This document shows positions 23,950-36,414 of a DNA stretch of 64,000 nucleotides, in pieces. Numbering within the stretch: the first letter of the stretch is position 1; every line of letters starts with the position of its first letter. Under the pieces are notes generated by a model, which worked only from the letters and a program-made list of their open reading frames with translations, ran no database searches and was not told the DNA's origin. The translations under genes were made by a program, and so were the position numbers. The DNA is from Anagrus nilaparvatae (lineage: Eukaryota > Arthropoda > Insecta > Hymenoptera > Mymaridae), in assembly GCA_022575985.1 (NCBI GenBank), contig JAKSXM010000014.1, positions 18,538,001 to 18,602,000 of the forward strand. The letters run 5' to 3'.

Positions 23950-26255
23950 TTTACAAGGGGAGTTCAATACATTCGGAAAACCAAATTACACCAAATGTTT
24001 ATGGATAAGTTTATTATGTTGAAAAAACATGCTGACTACCCTCCGTTCATTCCAATGGGCCTTCTGGGCCTAGAAACGCAGGGCTCAATGTTATAAAATA
24101 GGGTTTTTTTTTGGGAATTTTCAACAAAACGCCAAAATCTCACAAGTTAACCAAATTAATATCATTAATTCTTTCATCACTATAGCCAATTAACCAAACG
24201 GTCATTTTTGGCTAAAAATGACCAATTTTAAATTGCTGCCAAATTTGTAATTTTTGACAAAAATGGGTTTTTTAGGTCCCAAAAAATTTGTACAAGCTTC
24301 AAATTTCCAAAACTTCTTTATTTTACCCTTTTCAATTATTTGTTAACTAGATATGATAATTTGAAGTCACAGTCCCAATTTTACGATTTCTTAAAAAAGC
24401 TCATTTTTAATTAATATAGGCCTGGAGCATGGTTTTATATGCGATTTTTTTTAAAAGTATGTCCATGTAATTTTTTGACGGTATATATAGTTTGTGGGGT
24501 CGCTGATTCCAAATCCAAAGTCCGTTTTGACCTAACCTGGTCCAATTTTGCGTAATTGCCAATGTTAGGTCATTTTTAACGTTTTTTTGCCATTTTTTGT
24601 TATAATTTTTAATATATTACCATTTTTCTCACACTACACTAATGTTTTTTGGATTTCTATACCTAATTATCATATAATATAGTATATCTACTTATACAAA
24701 AAAAAATGGTAGCCCATAATAGGGATTCTTAGGCTATTTTTCACGCTTTTTGGGCTAATTTTAGCTATTTTTATGAAATAATACCAATTTTTATCTACAG
24801 CTTCTGTTTTTTGAGTATTTTAAGGTAGTTAAATACAAATATTATTTTTAATTTATCTAAAAACGCCGCAGTAGCCCATAAATAGGCACTTATAGGCTGT
24901 TTTTAACGTTTTTGGGGTAATTTAAGCTATTTTTATGAAATAATACTAATATTTTTCTATTATTTTTCTACAGCTTGTGGCTTTCGGGTCGCTAAACGCA
25001 AATAACACATTTTTTTTAAACAAATAATGTCCAGTGGCTCATAATAGGCGATTCACGGGTATTCTCATCCTTTTAATGGTATTTTATAATACGTTACTTT
25101 TTTTAAACGAGTAGTGTTATAAATTTATAATTTTATAATTACAAAAAACGGACTACTAGCCCACAATAGGCAGTTTTGGATTAATTTTTCAGAATTTAAA
25201 AAAAAATAGTTTTAATACTTGCAAATGTTTTGTCCGTTTTTGTAATTATAAAATTATAATGATAAAATTATAAATTCATAAACAGCCTATAAGTGCCTAT
25301 TATGGGCTACTGCGGCGTTTTTAGATAAATTAAAAATAATATTTGTATTTAGCTACCTTAAAATACTCAAAAAACAGAAGCTGTAGATAAAAATTGGTAT
25401 TATTTCATAAAAATAGCTAAAATTAGCCCAAAAAGCGTGAAAAATAGCCTAAGAATCCCTATTATGGGCTACCATTTTTTTTTGTATTAGTAGATATACT
25501 ATATTATATGATAATTAGGTATAGAAACCCAAAAAACATTAGTGTAGTGTGAGAAAAATGGTAATATATTAAAAATTTTAACAAAAAATGGCAAAAAAAC
25601 ATTAAAAATGACCTAAAATGGGTAATTACGCGAAATTGGACCAGGTTAGGTCAAAACGGACTTCGGATTTGGAATCAGCGACCCCAAAAACTAAAATTAC
25701 CGTCGAAAAATTCCATGGACATGCTTTCAAAAAAATCGCAAATAAAACCATGCTCCAGGCCTATACTAAATGTTAACTTTGAAGAGCCATTTCTCAAAAA
25801 CGAATCAAGGAAATGAGACGAATAAAAAATTTTTGGAAACTTGAAGCTTGTACAAATTTTTTTAGAACTATAAAACCCATTAACGTCAGAAATTACAAAT
25901 TTGGCAGCATTTTAAAAATTAGTTGTTTTTAGCAAAAAATGACTATTTGGTTAATTGGCTATAGTGATGAAAGAATTAGTGATAAAAAATTTTGGTTTAT
26001 GGTGTATGAAAGGTGACACTTATACCAAAAGAATAAAACCAACCAAAAATGTTTTGGTTAACATGGGAAGTTGTAGCGTTATATTGAAAATAACCAAAAA
26101 ACCCTATTTTATAACATTGAACCCTGCGTTTCTAGGCCTAGAACGCCCATTGGAATTAACCGAGGGTAGTCGGCATGTTTTTTCAACATAATAAACTCGT
26201 TCATAACCATTTGGTGTAATTTAGTGTTCCAAATGTATTGAATTCCCCTTGTTAA
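23950..26255. mobile_element. Middle palindrome of the concentric nest
   Basis: Left-arm words AATGGGCCTTCTGGGCCTAG and AACGCAGGGCTCAATGTTAT (24053-24094) are inverted at 26107-26160; the arms run inward to about 24416 and 25768. The same arm appears as fragments at 5430-5560, 12180-12240 and 53680-53800. A TTAATCGATTACCGCCGGCG edge at 26253-26275 resembles the ends of the TTAA element at 5598. Confidence 0.75.
24416..25768. mobile_element. Inner palindrome with TATAGGCCTGGAGCATGG ends
   Basis: The left end TATAGGCCTGGAGCATGG is inverted exactly at the right. The arms include GTCGCTGATTCCAAATC, CCATTTTTCTCACACTAC, and GGTAGCCCATAATAGGGATT with its partner. Sister copies are 55575-56275 (right part lost) and 60433-61786. 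All copies lack coding sequence. A TA target duplication is compatible with all three copies. Confidence 0.8.
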
Positions 26256-26339
26256 TCGATTACCGCCGGCGCGGCCAAAACGTACCACTTTATTATAATT
26301 CTGAAACTTCTTTATATTATTAGCTCTAAATTTATATCT

Positions 26340-26600
26340 AGGGGTTTTTGAGATTGCTGATTTCAAATATGAACTCAAAAAAATCATAAAATTTCATCTA
26401 GGGGTGAAAAATTAGGGTAAAAAGGGGTGAAAAATCAATTTTTATAAAAGGTTTTATTTTTACTTAAAAAAATGTATCCTGGGCTTCTGACGTTGCTTAT
26501 TTCAAATATGACCATAAAAAAAATCATTAAACTTCATCAAGGGGTGGAAATTATAGTAAAAAACAATTTCTCATAAAAGTTAGATATTAATTTTAAAATT
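26340..26600 (+). repeat. Two-unit degenerate tandem repeat
   Basis: GATTTCAAATATGA, then AAATCATAAAATTTCATCTA and GGGGTGAAAAATTAGGGTAA at 26355-26420, are echoed at 26500-26560 (TATTTCAAATATGACCAT, AAATCATTAAACTTCATCAA, GGGGTGGAAATTATAGTAAA). The period is about 145 bp. Confidence 0.6.
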
Positions 26601-27667
26601 TAAGAAAAGTTCTTTTTCAAATATGATTTTTCATATTATTTTTATTCTCACATATGAGTGTATTCTCATTTTTTATTGTAGGTACCCTTTACGTTATTGG
26701 GATTCCGTTACTATTATTCTTTGTAATTACATAATCTTTATATTTGAAATAAACATTTCAGGCAAACCTACATATTTAATTCAAAACTTTATATCAACGC
26801 TTTTGAAAAAATTTTGATTTTTCTACCCAAAGGTTAATTTTTTTGTTTTTTTCATGTATAATCTGGATCTTGTGCAAAATTTAATCATTAAGACTATTTA
26901 ATTTATAAGTATATTTGTCTCAGATTAAAATTTTCAAAATTTAAGGTAAAAGAGAGCCAAGTGATTTTTATTTTCCCTTCTTTTTTAAGCTCCAAAAATT
27001 TTTATTTGAATTTAATTAACTTTTTCCTCTTTTGCCTTAGATTTTTTTAACTTAGAAATCAAAAAAAAGATTTCTAATTTTTTTGTTAAACAATTGTTAA
27101 TATTTATGTACGTAAAAAATGTTAGATATTAAAAAATTTATTTAATATTAAAATTTTTTTTTAGTTCATTTCAATTGTGGCTTGTATACAAAATTTGAAA
27201 TTCCTAAACAAAGTTTTTACGGCTTTAAAATGACTTTTGAGATGAGAATACCTTCTCTAATGCCATTTAGATATTTTAGTGTTAATACAAAAATTTTATG
27301 CCAAAATTAGTTTTTACTCGTATATGAGTTTAGGAACGAAAAAATAAGGTAAACTTGTACTTACCCCTTAGTTTCGGAAATGTTGTTTTTAGGCTTATAA
27401 ATACTCAAATCTAGCAGTCGTAAATTTACAAATGCAAAATCGTAAATTTACCATAAAAATCGTAAATTTACGATTTGGTGGTAATATTACGATTTTGTCG
27501 TAAATTTACGATTTCAAAATCGTAAAATTACAAAAAAATCGTAAATTTACGATCGATCGTAAAATTACGATTTAAATGGTAAATTTACGATTTTTTTAGT
27601 AAATTTACGACAAAATCGTAATTTTACGATTATTTCGTAAATTTACCATCGGGTATTTTTAACAGTG

Positions 27668-30600
27668 TATAATTGAAATACATAATTCTTTGCGAAAATA
27701 ATTTATGCTTGTTTTATAAATAAAATTTTATAAATCATTAAACTATAAAATATCAATGAAGAAATTAAAAGATTAAAATATTACTGCGAATTTAAGTAGT
27801 ATATGAAAAATATTACTAATTTTTTCAAAAAGCTCAAAAAGCTGAAAAAATTCAACATTGAAATTTTTTTGAAGTATTTAACAATCATGCGGTTTTTAAA
27901 TATTTTTGAAATGCTGAGATATTCTCAGATTCTAGGATAACAGTATTTTATTGTAACCTCGATTGTAACTAATAATTTTCATTCTAAGAAAAAATTAGGC
28001 TTTTTCAAGGGTTTTATAAATTTTTGATTCTTTTTGAACTCGGGCAACCCTTATAATATTCAAAAATTGAACTTAGAAGGCCATGGAGCATCCCAAATTT
28101 ACAAGAAAAAGATCTATAATTTTAGTTTTTATTGTCCTTCATTTATTTTTTTAACTTGGCTGCCCATGAAAACCACTCAAAGGTGACGAGCAAAAATAAA
28201 AAAATTTATCCTTGTAGTTATTGGTAATTGAAACTTTTAATTGCCTTTTAAGTACCATACATTTTTTATTAGTGTAACAGTTGGCCAAGATCAAAAAATT
28301 TACCCATACGTATTAGTATACTCATATATGAGTGAAATATACAAATTAGGTAAATTAGGCTTGAATGTGTCAATTGGGCCTTAATCGCTTAAGGTAAAAA
28401 ATGTTGCTATGATCATTTTTCATTTTAGAGGAAGCCATGGTCCCCTTGCCTCCCCCTCCTCTGAATAGTGCCTACACAAACATAACTACTATAATTAGTT
28501 AGCACAATTAGAAATAATTTAGCTTAAGAATCAATCCTTACATTCATCAAAGTAAAAAATAAAAACAGGTAATGAACAGAATTTTTTATTAAAACCTACC
28601 CAGAAATTTTAACGCAAATTTGCCAAGGAATTCTGGCACAAAGCTACCTAGTTCTTAATTTTTTTGCTTTTATGTTACTAATTTTCATTAACCAGAGCAT
28701 GTTTTAAGATATTATATTTCAAGTATTAAATCGAGCTAGGAACTTTAAACTTGTACAGTAAAAAAAAACAACAAAACAATTGCCATAATATCGTATTAAA
28801 TAATGAGCTTTATTCAGATATTTTAGACTGGAATAGCAAAACGTAATAAAGTTATTTCTTGAAAAAATATTAAAAATAAAGTAAATTAAAAAAAATTTTT
28901 TGAATACTGTTTAAGATGTATTAATTAAAATAAATAACTTGAATGAATTTATACAAAAAATTATGTATGATTTTTATTTGCATATGAGCAACCAATAACC
29001 TGTTAAAATAAATAACAATAAATTAGTCTGGTTATAAAAAAATTTTATTCCTGCATAAATATCTATATTCATTAATAAACTTGCACTTGAGTACCTTCAT
29101 ACAAAATAAAAGTTTTTAAATAAAAATTTTTTTTTAATATCTGCTTGGCCTATGAGAATTTAAGCAATTAAGTAAAAAAAAAAAAGTATTTCGTTATTTT
29201 TTCTTCAAACGTTAAAAATTAATAATATGAATTCGTTGATAATAATGCAATAGACAAACACAAAATCGAATTTGATTACTATTTTTTTTGTGTCCTTTGA
29301 TGCGATAAGGTTAAAAAAAAATGAAATAATTTCTTTACAGGTTCATGAATTATATATTATTAAAAGTTAATCGTGAGAAACTAACGTATATATAAAAAAA
29401 AAAAAATTGATTCTTTCGTTTTTTTTTTCTTTTTGTGTGTTACATAAAAATATTACGTCTCATATAATTTGCACTTCCGTTCTCACATAAACGTAAAGAA
29501 AGAATTAAAATTTTCGTTATACAAATTTTTTTATATGACTTTTAACTTTACCATTTAAATCTTAAATATAATGAAAGTAAAAGACTATATTATGTTTATA
29601 AAAATTCTTTAGGTTTCAAGGGGGACCCCCAACAAATTTGTACTAAAAAAGAAACTAAAGGCCAGTCTGTAAGTATATGAAATTTCATCATTCGAGTGTA
29701 ACCTGATGCCTTCATTTGTCGCAGGTGTATACGCCTATTAAACTTGGCTTCCCTATAGTTTTTTTGCACCCTTAAAATTACATAATAACCGTTACGATAT
29801 TGCACATAAGTATATTTATACTTATGTTCTATTTTAAACGATTGGATCTTTTATTATTATTTTTTTTTATTCAAAGGTAAAAGTCAACGCAAAAGTAGCT
29901 TTTTGATGAACTTTTAAGTACAATGTTTTTACTCTTAAAGACCGTATAAATTTTTTAAATCACGTGCACTTGCAATTTATATAACGCCCTTTTCCGGTTG
30001 CGTCCTATGTAACTTATTTGCTGATCTGAAAAAAATAAGAGAAAAGAAAAGAAAGCCGTTAAAAAATCTTTAGTTTTGTGTACATTAAAAAAAGATTTGA
30101 GAGTTTTTTTATAATAAATGAATAGATTGATGAATAATGAGTGTATAAAATTCGTTTTAGGGGTGCTTGAGACTGAAATAAGAGATGATGTTGATTAGAG
30201 GGTAAGAACTTATTATTTAATAAATATTTTCACTATAAATGATAAAGTGCATTTCAATAACACTTGATTTTTTTTTTCGTTTCAAGTCCGTAAGATCTTA
30301 TCAGAGACACTTTTTTTTACATAAAAGTACGTTATATTAACAAACTGACTTGGCTATTATGTTTATTTATTCTTTTTATTTTTACTTTTATTTCTTCTAT
30401 GTAAAAAAACAAATAATTAACAAAAATATGCAACGTTTTACTACTCAGGAGGAGAAGGTTGACCATTATCTTTACCACCCCTTCTGGATCCGCTCTTGTT
30501 TTGCGGACATTTTTTAGAATTTGATGAAATTTAAATGAAATTTTGAAATTCTGGATTTTATTCGCACGACCCTCTCCCACTAAATAACTTATGGCTTTAC

Positions 30601-31215
30601 TGGAAATGGCCAAAAATTACATAAAAAATAAGTTAGCTACAAATTTTGGTTGGGTAAAAGGCACTTCAGGACAAGTCCTGATGTCACAAGCCTTTGAACA
30701 AATCTGAATATTTTAACAATTTAAGATTTTTTTCTATTACATATTTTGTTATTAAATTTTCCACAATCCCAAGTATAGTCTTATATTGCTTTATTTTTTG
30801 AGAGGGCTTCGCCTTCGTTCCCAGACCCCCACGGGGGGAAGTGCCTCCTTGAACTTCAGAAGCTAGTTTATTTTAGGGGTAGGCGCGAGTACAATATTTG
30901 GGGGTAGGTTATAGTTATTTTTTCCTTTTATGGAGGCTTTATCTCCGGACCCCCATAAATTAACTTACTAAATTAACTTATTTAAAAAAAATCATTTTAC
31001 TAGGGAGGGGAAAGCAAATTAGGTCAGAAATTTTACATATCTAGGGGCAAAAAAGTCTATTTTCTACCCTTAGAAGGCGGCTTTTTTACCCATTATATCT
31101 AAAACTATATGTTTTAAATCACGGGAAAAAATACGGGGTTCCACCGGGTTTGACTTTTTCATGCTGTCTATGCACTCGTTCGCTAATAGTTAGGGAGATG
31201 GCTATGGTAAACATC
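27668..31215. other. AT-rich intergenic sequence
   Basis: I find no gene I can support. A less AT-rich minus-strand frame at 29596-29805 (69 codons, including GYTRMMKFHILTDWP) has a less random look but no recognised family. A 93-codon minus-strand frame at 30332-30613 overlaps what looks like repeat sequence (GCGGATCCAGAAGGGG). Around 30795-30960 there are G/C-rich patches (CCCAGACCCCCACGGGGGGA) of an unknown repeat. Confidence 0.45.
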
Positions 31216-31219
31216 GCGT

Positions 31220-32010
31220 GTGAGTATGACAGCTGAATTTCTTTTCAGAGATAGCCAAGACCAAAACATACTCACTTTCTGTGGAAAATTTTTTTGGCCA
31301 AGGGTTCTGGAAAAAGTTACAGGTCCACAAAGTTGGCCAATTTTTCGGAAAAAAAAAGTGAAAGTGTGACAGCCCGGAATAGCCTAGATTTTTAGATTAA
31401 GCCAAAACATACTCACTTTAATTATGAGATTTTTCGGTATCTGGGTTCTGGACGAGTATGTCGGGCCATCAAAGTTCCGCCGTTTACCCGCGCTTTTTTT
31501 AAATTAGTTTGAAATAAAAAAATTTACAAAGTATAAATAAGAAAGCCCGAAATAGCCTAGATTTTCAGATTAGGCCAAAATATACTCAGTTTATTTAAGA
31601 GATTTTTCGATATCTGGGTTCTGGACGAGTATGTCGGGCCATCTAAGTTCCGCCGTTTACCCGCGCTTTTTTAATTAGTTTGAAATAAAAAAATTTACAA
31701 GGGATCAATTTTACAGTCAGAATCTTATGGTAGCGAGAAATATATATTTTTCCTCCGTAATATTAACGCTAAAATTAAGAGATTCTGACTATAAAATTGA
31801 TCCCTTGTAAATTTTTTTATTTAAAACTAATTTAAAAATAAAAGCGGGTAAACGGCGGAACTTTGATGGCCCGACATACTCGTCCAGAACCCAGATACCG
31901 AAAAATCTCATAATTAAAGTGAGTATGTTTTGGCTTTATTTAAAAATCTAGGCTATTCCGGGCTGTCATACTTTCACTTTTTTTTTCCAAAAAATTGGCC
32001 AATGGACTTT
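31220..32010. mobile_element. Palindromic repeat with an internal arm duplication
   Basis: The arm with CCAAAACATACTCACTTTAA and CTGGACGAGTATGTCGGGCC occurs forward at 31380-31500, again forward at 31540-31690, and inverted at 31800-31990. The centre near 31735 has a small hairpin around TTACAGTCAGAATCT. The family is shared with 13220-13720 and 53310-54010. Confidence 0.8.
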
Positions 32011-32700
32011 GGGTAAATTACCAGAAGCAAAAGGTCAATAGAGGGGCTGGCCACATTAAGGCAAAATATTAAATATTAATATTATAAAAAATATAAACTT
32101 TTTTTTGCCTGAAAATGCTTACATCATCAAATTTAAAATACTTAGTGAATAAATTTATTTTTAAAAGCTACTTTTTCTCGCATTTATATTCTAAAATTTG
32201 GGTTAAAAAGTCAAAATTAAAAAAAAAAACCGCAAATAAGTCTAAAAACTATAAAATTTACACAATTTTTTGGTAAAATACATATCAATATGTCATAAAA
32301 CTATTTGTAGGTCGTATTTTTTATTGAAACCCTGCACTAACTTAACATTTGAAAATTTGCAAGCTCTATAATAAGCTAGAAGCTAAACATAAAACTGTAT
32401 CAAAAACTTTTAAATCTGAATATTTATAAATATAATTAGCCTATACCAAAGATAGGATTCTCATTTCTTGTTAAATAAAGATTCACTGTGCAGTTTATGT
32501 AAAAAATTATCTTTAATAATAATAATATTATCAAACAATCACGAGCCATAAATCAGCTGTAAGATTTTTAATTGATTGAAATGTCAAAAAATTCTAATTA
32601 GTATAAATTTTTGAACTGAATATATATAGGAATGCAAAAAAAAAGTAAACGTACGTAATAATCAGTTATTATTTGCGCCGTTGAACTGGTAATACATTGA
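32011..32700. other. AT-rich non-coding sequence
   Basis: No gene, RNA or clear repeat is seen. Confidence 0.5.
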
Positions 32701-32717
32701 ATTTTTTGTTGTTTTGC

Positions 32718-32870
32718 AGTCTATAAATGTACATACAAAGTGTACACCGATAAAGTACAAAAACGATGTCCCACAGCGACCTACCAGAACTTTTACCACG
32801 CCTTATATGACAAGTATATCATGGAATTTAATACGACACATATTATTCACATTTTCCTTACTTCTTCCGT
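32718..32870 (+). other. Candidate coding exon of unknown family
   Basis: A T-rich tract ending TTTTTTGTTGTTTTGCAG lies just before 32720 and resembles a 3' splice site. The following less AT-rich block is open in two plus frames; one reads KRCPTATYQNFYHALYDKY. A GTATAT donor-like word occurs near 32812. Codon choice (CGA TGT CCC ACA GCG ACC TAC CAG) is richer in G+C than chance in this window, which suggests selection. I do not recognise the protein, and no partner exon is evident. Confidence 0.35.
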
Positions 32871-33627
32871 TATTATATTATAAAATACACGTATGTTTAG
32901 TACTGTAATTTATTTATATTATGTTCAAAAAAATGACAAAAGATACCATTATGTAGAAATTTTAATACGATATAATGCATCAAAAAGTTAAAGAACTCCA
33001 ACAGCGTTATATCGTCTTATTACGCGAAATAATGTACGCCAAAACATGTATTACGTAATAAACGTGTATGTTATTTTTTGGAATTTTCGTGCATATTGAG
33101 GGGTGTAGAAATCTAAAAAAAAACAAAATTTTTATTATGTAACTGAAATTTTATTGTTCTGTTTCAAAAATTATTTCAAAAAATTTATTACAATGAAACA
33201 TATGTAAAATTACCTTAATTTTCATGGGACTAAAAAATATTTTAAATAATTTTTTCCAAATATGCACTGCACATGTTTATCGTTTTTCAAGCTTTGATGC
33301 TCAACACATGAAATTCAAATGTAAATTACAGAAAAATGAATTTATATTTTGATTTAAAATTCATTTTTTAATAACAATAAGGAAAAAAAAAAATTTATTA
33401 GTCTACGAAAATTTATTATTATTAAATACACGTGCGTTTAAAGAAACACATTTCTACCATATTAAATAATAACTTAATTTTTAAAAAAAATTTCTTTTTA
33501 TAATATTTTTAAGAATGCATTCGAAAAATATGATAGAGTAATTGAAATTTCACGCATGCATATCCACCCTCAATTTAAATAATATAAGTTTTATAGTATA
33601 GAGCTAAAAGTCAAATCACTTATAAAT

Positions 33628-33700
33628 ATGAGCAACAAGTGTAACGCAGCGCGCGTTGTATTTGCCACCTGCCGTGGGCCATTTCGCATTCACGGTATTT
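33628..33700. other. Short GC-rich island, possible exon
   Basis: ATGAGCAACAAGTGTAACGC begins a GC-rich patch that reads MSNKCNAARVVFATCRGPF and then meets a GTATTT donor-like word (CACG/GTATTT) near 33693. After that the frame becomes low-complexity. On the opposite strand a GCAG/GTGGCA word is also donor-like. The strand is undecided. Confidence 0.25.
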
Positions 33701-34099
33701 TATACATATATTTATTCTTTTCTTACTCTCTCTTTCTCTCTCTCTCCAAGATGATTTATGAAATCTGCATGTTTTCTATATGTCCTTTTGATATACTGTT
33801 GTATTATAATTTAAGTTTTTGTTTAAAAAAAAAAAAAATTTACTTTTTGACTAATTTTTATTTTCAAATGTTCTATATTAATATCATTTTTTATATTAAT
33901 GATAGTTATTGCTTATTCGATTTCTTTTTAATGGCAAATGTAAATAATAATTTTTTTGTGTCATAATTCATGTCTAAATATGGTCATTAATATAACTTAT
34001 TTAATTAATTTATTCAGATTCTATTCATATTTTTTTGGTTGTTTTTAATTGTTATTATCTCTTTCAAGTTTGTTGAATTTTGACTAAATTTATAAAGTA

Positions 34100-34370
34100 G
34101 AGAGGAGAAGGGGGTATAGAACCGGATTGGGAAAATTTTCTATTTTTTCATATTTTTGGGGTAGTTTTCCCCAATTGCTACCCAATCATAGGCTTATCAA
34201 CTTTAATTCCGTAATATTGTATAAAAACTAAAACAGGGTAGTTGTTGATTTAAGGGTGTTTCCCCATTTTCCAGTCACTTTGGACCACTGATTTTGATTC
34301 AGTAACCTAAAAAACCTATACATATAATATAGCTGACCTTTGCTCAATCCAGATGTCTATTTCATACCGC
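34100..34370. repeat. Fragment of the CTCCAGT palindrome family
   Basis: The phrases GGGTAGTTGTTGATTTAAGG and AACCTAAAAAACCTATACAT match the inner and outer arm wording of the family at 16072 and 49213. No complete end is visible. Confidence 0.5.
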
Positions 34371-35163
34371 ATTATAAGTGGAGTATTCAACAGACTAGTT
34401 TTATTGATCTGCTGCTTCTGTATTTTTAGGAAATTCAAAAAATATTCATTTTTTACACTAAAATCAATTGAAAAGTAAAGATCATCAAAAAATGTCGTCC
34501 CTTTTCTAATTATTTTTTTTATGTCAATAATAAGTGGTAAGGAAAATTAAAAAACCAAAAATTATATTATATTATGATAATATGAAATGTTATTCAAAAT
34601 TTTGGAATTTTTGAACTTTTGATTTTTTGAATACTCCAATAAAATAAAATTTTTTTTTTAAATTCCTATTGTAAAACTTCAACTGGACTGCATGCAGTAA
34701 ATTTTCATTAGAATGCTCGACAAAAAAAAAATAAAATTATTTATTAATTTTTTTTATATTTCTTTTCTTTTTCTTAAATGCGAACATTTAATATTTATTA
34801 AAAAATATCAGGGCTGTAAAGCATCCCATAAAATAAGTTTATCTTCTCTCTATATTATACCTTTTAAAACCCAAAAATATTTGCAATTTAAATTTTGAAT
34901 AGGGACAATAATTAATCAAAAGTTAGATACGAATCTTTATAATCACGCGTGCCAATCGTTTTTATTTTTTTTTTTTCAAGTCAGATAAAGATTTAAAGAT
35001 GAATTTGCAAAAGATATAAATTAACTAATACAATTTTTAATAAAATATTATTACATTAATTATGTAATTTAAAAAAACAATTCGATAATGCAAAATAAAA
35101 TTTTTAAATATTTATAAAAACAAAAAAATATTTAAAAAATTTTTTATATTATGTGCAAATTAA

Positions 35164-35325
35164 AAAAAAGACACTGTTGAACCTTTAGGGGTCAATGGAT
35201 GTCCGGGTCTTGGATATAAAGTGATGAACCGGGCCAAAAATGCCAGACATACCAGTAGGCGCGCGCCCAGACGCCGCCTCGAGAAAAATACTGCATGTTA
35301 TGTGCTAATGTAAAATGGTTTTTGG
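35164..35325. other. GC-rich island, candidate exon of unknown family
   Basis: On the plus strand the frame is open from 35164 to a TAA near 35321 and includes GVNGCPGLGYKVMNRAKNAR and APRRRLEKNTACYVLM. On the minus strand an ATGCAG acceptor-like and a CTG/GTATGT donor-like word bracket a 39-base GC-rich block (about 35258-35296). Only one of these can be right. Composition argues for function or an old insertion, but no family is recognised. Confidence 0.3.
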
Positions 35326-35381
35326 GTGCGAGCACAAACAAAATAATAGAACTAAATTCCTTTTGGTCCATGCATTTATAT

Positions 35382-35385
<4 letters not shown>

Positions 35386-35411
<26 letters not shown>
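35386..35411. repeat. (TA)n microsatellite
   Basis: About 13 perfect TA units, seen directly. Confidence 0.95.
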
Positions 35412-35413
<2 letters not shown>

Positions 35414-36410
35414 TTGCCGTCACGCTTCAGAGATTGCAAGCTCTTGCTTGCTATATATATAGTGAAACGAAGATGAGATGATCTTTATTATCCTGTACAC
35501 TTTTTTTTTATCCATTTTATATCGTATTCTTTTTTATTTATTATTTATATTATATGAGATACACCATACCTTTATTTTGGATTGAAGTTTTGATTACAAA
35601 TATTTGTTGTAAGAATGCATTTTTTTATGTAGGGGTAAAAAGAAGAGACAAAATAGAAGAAATATGTATGGCTAATAAAATAATAAAAAAATGTGCGAAA
35701 TTTTTTTCTTATCATTTTTTATTATCTAATGATTTTTTATTCAAGTATTTATTGACATTATTTTACTCTGTATATTTTATTTATATTTTAAGAAAATCAG
35801 AATCAGTTTTATGAGCAAAGAACTCTGTTGGATTACCATGAAAATTCGATTTTCGGTACGAAAATGAGGCAAAAATCACCTTAGATTAGGTTTTTGTAAC
35901 AATCGATTAATAAAATACTAGTGACACCAAAACAAAGCATATGTCTAAACTAATCTGCATGGTAACAAAATTAGCACAGTAAAATATTTTTGGGGGTGGG
36001 TTTTCATCCCTTCAAATATTTTTTTGGTCAGAAGCTAAAAAGGTCATATTTTCCAGCCTCTGCACATCCAGCAAAAATATATGTTTTCTTGCCTTTGACG
36101 CAGAAAAATCATATATGACCCAGGGCTATAAAAAAGAATGCAAAAATCGGATATTTACGTATTTGAGCTATTCTTTATTTTTTTTGACCATGGGTCGTAA
36201 TATACTATTCTAAGATTCTAATAATGACATTTTTTTTTGTTATTGACTAACACTAAAATAAAATACTTAAAATTGATTCAAACCCTGACTTTTGAGATCA
36301 TCACGGGGATTCAAATCACCTTTCTATCAGGTTTTTTAACAAAGCGTTGAAAATACAAGTAAATGATATCAAAAAAAGTATATATTTAAAGCTCATCTTG
36401 TAACAAAAAA
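35412..36410. other. AT-rich intergenic sequence
   Basis: No supported gene. The 86-codon frame at 35554-35814 is low-complexity and hydrophobic, as expected by chance here. Confidence 0.45.
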
Positions 36411-36414
36411 ACTT

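Larger units (their letters stand above)
23215..27667. mobile_element. Outer CACTG element with about 700-bp inverted arms
   Basis: CACTGTTAAAAATACCCGAT is inverted exactly at the right end. TATA flanks both ends (23211-23214 and 27668-27671). The first about 240 bp of each arm is an array of the palindromic word CGTAAATTTACG and variants; the arms then continue to about 23922 and from about 26962 with near identity. The element contains no transposase. The CACTG start with a 2-4 bp duplication recalls the CMC/Chapaev group, but this is tentative. Confidence 0.85.

Noticed and set aside
30332..30613. 93-codon minus-strand ORF
   Set aside because: Low-complexity ends, no domain, and overlap with what looks like a dispersed repeat.
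33628..33966. 112-codon ORF as a complete gene
   Set aside because: After the first 25 or so codons it is a phenylalanine- and isoleucine-rich low-complexity frame typical of chance in AT-rich DNA; only the GC-rich start is kept as a possible exon.
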